DNA from: CAYLOC01 sp964385195
Lineage (GTDB): Bacteria > Actinomycetota > Actinomycetes > Propionibacteriales > Nocardioidaceae
Assembly (NCBI GenBank): GCA_964385195.1
Contig: CAYLOC010000134.1
Span: 1 to 9,387, forward strand
Reading direction: 5' to 3'
DNA length: 9,387 nucleotides
A program made the translations under genes and the position numbers. Shown piece after piece: positions 6,385 to 9,387 of the stretch. How positions within the stretch are numbered: position 1 is the stretch's first letter; each line of letters begins with the position of its first letter. The notes below the pieces were generated by a model. That model was not told the origin of the DNA and did not search any database. It worked only from the letters and a program-made list of their open reading frames with translations.

Positions 6385-6390
6385 GGCCGG

Positions 6391-7464
6391 GTGCCGATCA
6401 CCGACATCCGCTGCCACCGTCTCGTGGCCGCACTCCACACGCCGTTCGTGACGTCGCTGCGCCGCACCAGCACGCTGGAGACGGTCGTGGTCGAGGTCGT
6501 CGACTCCGACGGCCACCGCGGGTTCGGGGAGGCGCCACAGGTGTGGCAGGTGACCGGAGAGTCCCTGGCCGGGGCGGAGGCCTGCCTCGGCGGTCCACTG
6601 GCCGAGACGGTCCGAAGCACCGACCCCGACGACCTCACCGACACACTGCGCAGGGTCGCGCACGCGGTCGAGGGCAACCACGGGGCCAAGGCGGCGATGG
6701 ACGTGGCGCTTCACGACCTCCTGGCCCGGCGCCGCGGCGTGTCCCTTCCGCGGCTGCTCGGTACGACGACGCACCGGGTGACCACCGACGTCACCGTGTC
6801 CGCCGGCGACATCGACGCGGTCGCCGAGACCGCTCGGAAGCGGCGCGCCGACGGGTTCGACGTGCTGAAGACGAAGGTCGGCACCGACGCCGCCACCGAC
6901 GTCGCGCGCGTCCGCGCCGTACGCGACGCGGTGGGTCCCGATGTCCGTCTCCGGGTCGACGCCAACCAGGGCTGGACGCCGCGGCAGGCTGTCACGGTGA
7001 TTCGTGCCCTGGAAGACGCGGGTGTCGGCCTGGAGTTCGTGGAGCAGCCGGTGCCGCGGCACGATCTGGACGGGATGGCCCGGGTCACGGCCGCCGTCGA
7101 CACCCCCATCATGGCCGACGAGAGCGTGTTCTCCCTTCGCGACCTCACCGAGGTGATCACGCGCGGCGCGGCGGACCTGGTCAACGTCAAGCTCGCCAAG
7201 TGCGGCGGGCTGGCCCCGGCCCGGGCGATCCTGTCCCTCGCCGCCGAACACGGCATCGGCACCATCGTGGGATCGATGATGGAGGGCCCGATCGGTGTCG
7301 GTGCCGCGGCCTCCCTCGTCGCCGCGTTCCCGACCACCTACGCCAGCGACCTGGACGCCGCCTGGTGGGCGGCCGCCCCGCCTGTCGTGGGCGGGCTCGT
7401 CTACGACGGCTCCGTCCTGGTGCTGCCGGACGTGCCCGGTCTCGGGATCGAGGGGCTGGCATGA
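6391..7464 (+). CDS. L-Ala-D/L-Glu (dipeptide) epimerase, enolase superfamily
   Basis: A 357-residue muconate-lactonising subgroup enzyme of the enolase superfamily, counterpart of B. subtilis YkfB. That enzyme epimerises L-Ala-D-Glu from murein to L-Ala-L-Glu for further breakdown. The catalytic and metal residues are all present: K160-T-K162, D190 (RVDANQGW), E218 (EFVEQPVP), D243 (MADES) and K267 (NVKLAKCGG). They lie at or within one residue of the YkfB positions. The substrate markers are present too: D320-x-D322 (ASDLDAAW), which in YkfB holds the dipeptide amino group, and R24 near the N-terminus. This supports L-Ala-D/L-Glu specificity rather than a generic racemase. No signal peptide. 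GTG start with TAGGCT 6 nt upstream. It overlaps the NlpC/P60 gene by ATGA, so the two should be co-translated. Confidence 0.9.
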   Translation: MPITDIRCHRLVAALHTPFVTSLRRTSTLETVVVEVVDSDGHRGFGEAPQVWQVTGESLAGAEACLGGPLAETVRSTDPDDLTDTLRRVAHAVEGNHGAKAAMDVALHDLLARRRGVSLPRLLGTTTHRVTTDVTVSAGDIDAVAETARKRRADGFDVLKTKVGTDAATDVARVRAVRDAVGPDVRLRVDANQGWTPRQAVTVIRALEDAGVGLEFVEQPVPRHDLDGMARVTAAVDTPIMADESVFSLRDLTEVITRGAADLVNVKLAKCGGLAPARAILSLAAEHGIGTIVGSMMEGPIGVGAAASLVAAFPTTYASDLDAAWWAAAPPVVGGLVYDGSVLVLPDVPGLGIEGLA

Positions 7465-8183
7465 GCCGGTACCGGGTCACCGCCGACGTGGCGACCGGCT
7501 GGGCATCGCCGGACTCCCCGCGCCCGCTCGACGCCCCGGCGCTGGCCGACGACCCCGATCCCGCCGCCTGGGTGGCTGCCCTGGCTACCCCGGAAGACCG
7601 TCGCGGTCTCCACGGCCGGACCCTGACCCAGCTCCTCGCCGGCGAGCCTGCGCTGCCGGTGGAGGAGGCAGGCGAGTGGGTCCGGGTCTCGGCGCCGTGG
7701 CAACCCGCCCCGAACGACACCGGGGGCTACCTGTGCTGGGTGCGGCGGGCGCACCTTCGCCCCGAGGACGGCGGTCCCCACCCGCCTCCGCCGCCGTCGC
7801 CGGAGATCGCCCCCGACCCGGACTCCGTCCTGCGGTACGCGCACCGGTTCCTGGGGTTGGAGTACCTGTGGGGCGGCACATCCCCCTACGGGCTGGACTG
7901 CTCCGGCCTGGTGCACTACTGCTTCCGGAAGGCGGGCATCGTCGTACCCAGGGACTCCCCCGCACAGCAAGCCGCGGCAGAGCCGGTGCCGCTCGGGCAG
8001 GAGCGTCCCGGTGACGTGTACTTCTTCGCCGCGGACGGTACACGCGTCACCCACGTCGGGTTCGTCACCGATCGGCTGCGCATGCTGCACGCCCCCGAGG
8101 GGACCCGGTACGTCGAGGACGCGCCGCTGGCGCCCGAACGGCGCGCGACGCTGGTGTCAGCGGGTCGGTTCGCCCTCCGTTGA
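7461..8183 (+). CDS. NlpC/P60 peptidase with SH3-like domain (YkfC-like)
   Basis: Predicted cysteine peptidase cleaving gamma-D-Glu-meso-diaminopimelate bonds in cell-wall peptides. The 240 residues comprise an N-terminal SH3-like region (about 1-105), a proline-rich linker (about 107-117, HPPPPPSP) and an NlpC/P60 domain (about 118-240). The catalytic triad is visible as C147 (YGLDCSGLVHY), H198 (VTHVGFV) and H210 (MLHAPEG); the C-H and H-H spacings of 51 and 12 are close to YkfC. There is no signal peptide or membrane segment, so it should act in the cytoplasm on imported or recycled peptides, as YkfC does, rather than on intact wall. The ATG at 7461 overlaps the epimerase stop as ATGA, coupling it to the enzyme that would take its product L-Ala-D-Glu. 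Its last 27 bases overlap the convergent terC gene. Confidence 0.88.
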   Translation: MSRYRVTADVATGWASPDSPRPLDAPALADDPDPAAWVAALATPEDRRGLHGRTLTQLLAGEPALPVEEAGEWVRVSAPWQPAPNDTGGYLCWVRRAHLRPEDGGPHPPPPPSPEIAPDPDSVLRYAHRFLGLEYLWGGTSPYGLDCSGLVHYCFRKAGIVVPRDSPAQQAAAEPVPLGQERPGDVYFFAADGTRVTHVGFVTDRLRMLHAPEGTRYVEDAPLAPERRATLVSAGRFALR

Positions 8184-9155
8184 CCGCGCCCGCCGGCTTG
8201 ACACGGCCAGGCTGGCGACCGCGGTCACTCCCAGGATCACCACGATCGCGCCGAGAGAGACCAGGGTGGGGATGTCCGGCGCCCACTCCACCGGCTCCCC
8301 GCCGTTGAGGAACGGCAGGGTGTTCTCGTGCAGCGCGTGCAGGATCAGCTTGACCCCGATGAAGCCGAGCAGCACCGCCAGACCGTAGGAGAGGTAGATC
8401 AGCCGCTTCAGCAGCCCGCCGATCAGGAAGTACAGCTGCCGCAGCCCCATCAGCGCGAAGATGTTGGCGGTCAGCACCAGGTAGGGCTCCTTCGTGAGCC
8501 CGTAGATCGCCGGGATGGAGTCCAGCGCGAACAGCAGGTCCGTGGTCCCCAACGCGACGATCACGATGAACATCGGGGTGATCAGCCGCTTCCCCTGTTC
8601 CCGGACAAGGAGCTTGGCGCCGTGGTACTCCGACGTCGCCGGGAGTTTGCGTTCGATGAGCCGGGTCAGCCGGTTCTCCTCGTACTCGTCCTCGTCGTCG
8701 TGCTTCTCCCGGGCGAGCTTCACCGCGGTGTAGACGAGGAACGCGCCGAAGACGTAGAACACCCAGCTGAACTCGTTGATCGCGGCCGCCCCGATCGCGA
8801 TGAAGATGCCGCGCATGACCAGCGCCAGGATGATCCCGATCATCAGGGCCTCTTGCTGGTACTGCCGCGGCACCGCGAGCTTGTTCATGATGATCAAGAA
8901 GATGAACAGGTTGTCGATCGACAGCGAGTACTCGGTCAGCCATCCGGCGAAGAACTCGATGCCGAAGTCGTGCCCGGCCAGTACATACACCCCGACGCCG
9001 AACAGGATGGCGGCGCCCACGTAGCCGATGAGGGCGACCGTCACCTCCTTGGTGGACGGCTCGTGGGGCCGGCGGCCGATGATGAAGACGTCGACGGCCA
9101 GCACGCCCAGCGTCAGGCCGAGGGTGAGGATCCACACCCACAACGGGATGGTCAT
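8157..9155 (-). CDS. TerC family integral membrane protein
   Basis: A 332-residue polytopic inner-membrane protein of the TerC/Alx family, first linked to tellurium resistance and now to Mn2+ homeostasis and export. Hydrophobic segments include about 5-26, 38-60, 66-90, 103-124, 129-148, 194-216 and several more towards the C-terminus. The conserved acidic membrane motifs are present: TEYSLSIDNLF (E75, D81, N82) and DLLFALDSIPAIYG (D206, D212), expected to line the metal path. A highly charged loop (EKHDDEDEYEE, about 150-160) separates the two halves. The ATG at 9155 is supported by GGAGG 8 nt upstream. Expression is probably controlled by the Mn2+-riboswitch-like leader at 9198-9304. The 3' end overlaps the convergent NlpC/P60 gene by 27 bp. 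The family assignment is firm; Mn2+ as substrate is inferred from the leader and family. Confidence 0.92.
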   Translation of the reverse strand: MTIPLWVWILTLGLTLGVLAVDVFIIGRRPHEPSTKEVTVALIGYVGAAILFGVGVYVLAGHDFGIEFFAGWLTEYSLSIDNLFIFLIIMNKLAVPRQYQQEALMIGIILALVMRGIFIAIGAAAINEFSWVFYVFGAFLVYTAVKLAREKHDDEDEYEENRLTRLIERKLPATSEYHGAKLLVREQGKRLITPMFIVIVALGTTDLLFALDSIPAIYGLTKEPYLVLTANIFALMGLRQLYFLIGGLLKRLIYLSYGLAVLLGFIGVKLILHALHENTLPFLNGGEPVEWAPDIPTLVSLGAIVVILGVTAVASLAVSSRRARSTEGEPTR

Positions 9156-9162
9156 CGAGGCT

Positions 9163-9172
9163 ACCTCCGGAG
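9163..9172 (-). promoter_or_regulatory. terC Shine-Dalgarno region, complementary to leader
   Basis: CTCCGGAGGT contains the terC ribosome site GGAGG, 8 nt before the ATG. It is perfectly complementary over 10 bp to ACCTCCGGAG at 9195-9204, the 3' strand of the predicted riboswitch closing stem, with a 22-nt loop between. This is a plausible ribosome-access switch. Confidence 0.6.
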
Positions 9173-9197
9173 GCTTCGGGTACGGCGAGGACTACTC

Positions 9198-9304
9198 CGG
9201 AGGTCTCTTCCGCGCCCGGCGGACCGGTCGCTAGCGACACCGGGGCCGGCCTGCGGCCGGCTCCGTGATGACGACGTCACTACGGGGGAATACTCCCCTC
9301 CGAG
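9198..9304 (-). ncRNA. Predicted yybP-ykoY (Mn2+) riboswitch in terC leader
   Basis: The minus-strand leader of terC starts with CTCGGAGGGGAGTA and ends with AGAGACCTCCG. CGGAGG (9297-9302) pairs with CCTCCG (9198-9203), closing a roughly 105-nt domain. GGGGAGTA just inside the 5' stem and AGACC at the 3' side match the conserved core of the yybP-ykoY class, which senses Mn2+ and commonly precedes TerC-family and MntP genes. Inside are a GCCGGCC/GGCCGGC hairpin (9245-9261) and smaller helices. The 3' core is not an exact match to the GCAAGACC form I know, so a covariance-model search is the deciding test. Confidence 0.7.
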
Positions 9305-9308
9305 TTTC

Positions 9309-9338
9309 AGTATCACGGATGAGAGGTGCTCCGGCCAA
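9309..9338 (-). promoter_or_regulatory. Predicted terC promoter (-35/-10)
   Basis: On the minus strand TTGGCC (9333-9338) and GATACT (9309-9314) are separated by 18 nt, a reasonable housekeeping-sigma promoter. Transcription would start near 9301-9304, at the beginning of the riboswitch-like leader, which supports both predictions. The remaining 9339-9387 shows no gene I can support. Confidence 0.5.
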
Positions 9339-9387
9339 GTCCCGGGCGCACGACGTTCGGCCCATCCCCGAGGCGCGACCGCCTAGA

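Noticed and set aside
6543..7460. Upstream fusion that would make the NlpC/P60 protein 546 residues long
   Set aside because: This part is the out-of-frame shadow of the epimerase gene, and the ATGA overlap at 7461 gives a normal start.
8328..9386. 352-codon plus-strand frame antisense to terC and its leader
   Set aside because: It is Gln/Asp/Arg-rich shadow sequence opposite a clear membrane-protein gene, and it crosses the riboswitch and promoter region.
9339..9387. End of an upstream minus-strand gene (TAG at 9383-9385)
   Set aside because: Only a stop triplet near the window edge is seen. There is not enough sequence to support a coding frame.

Overview
The window looks like chromosomal DNA from a high-GC actinobacterium. 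The evidence is very high GC at third codon positions, frequent GTG starts, an actinobacterial-type LexA box, a mycothiol-dependent-enzyme family gene, and several genes with a TAnnnT -10 hexamer only 6-7 nt before the start codon (leaderless style). I cannot name the genus. A run of exactly 100 N (5354-5453) is a scaffolding gap of unknown true size, so gene content there is missing.

Layout. (1) 13-656, minus: a VapBC-type toxin-antitoxin pair (FitA-like ribbon-helix-helix antitoxin, PIN-domain RNase) with a 4-nt GTGA overlap and a small palindrome in its promoter. (2) 743-3688, minus: uvrA, complete, with a lysine/arginine-rich C-terminal tail, preceded by a consensus-perfect LexA (SOS) box at 3771-3786. 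(3) 3880-5237, plus, divergent from uvrA: a two-gene operon of a mycothiol-dependent maleylpyruvate-isomerase-family protein and a glyoxalase II-like metallo-beta-lactamase-fold hydrolase. (4) 5267-5353: interleaved inverted repeats that run up to the assembly gap. (5) 5454-8183, plus: the last codons of an unseen gene, then a beta-lactamase-fold serine hydrolase, an L-Ala-D/L-Glu (dipeptide) epimerase and a cytoplasmic-looking NlpC/P60 peptidase. The last two correspond to YkfB and YkfC of the Bacillus subtilis murein-peptide pathway. (6) 8157-9155, minus: a TerC-family membrane protein whose 3' end overlaps the NlpC/P60 gene by 27 bp, preceded by a leader with the hallmarks of a yybP-ykoY Mn2+ riboswitch and its own promoter.

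How the genes fit together. uvrA (nucleotide excision repair) should be derepressed by DNA damage. The divergent mycothiol-linked pair plausibly handles reactive electrophiles, but that is inference. The gap-to-8183 block is best read as a murein-peptide recycling or catabolism module: the NlpC/P60 enzyme would release L-Ala-gamma-D-Glu from cell-wall peptides and the epimerase would convert it to L-Ala-L-Glu. The serine hydrolase, and whatever lies in the gap, would act on related peptides. TerC is a separate metal-homeostasis unit.

Nothing here is clearly a wholly new system. The most informative non-coding signals are the SOS box, the predicted riboswitch with a 10-bp anti-Shine-Dalgarno switch, the leaderless promoters, and the repeat cluster at the gap.
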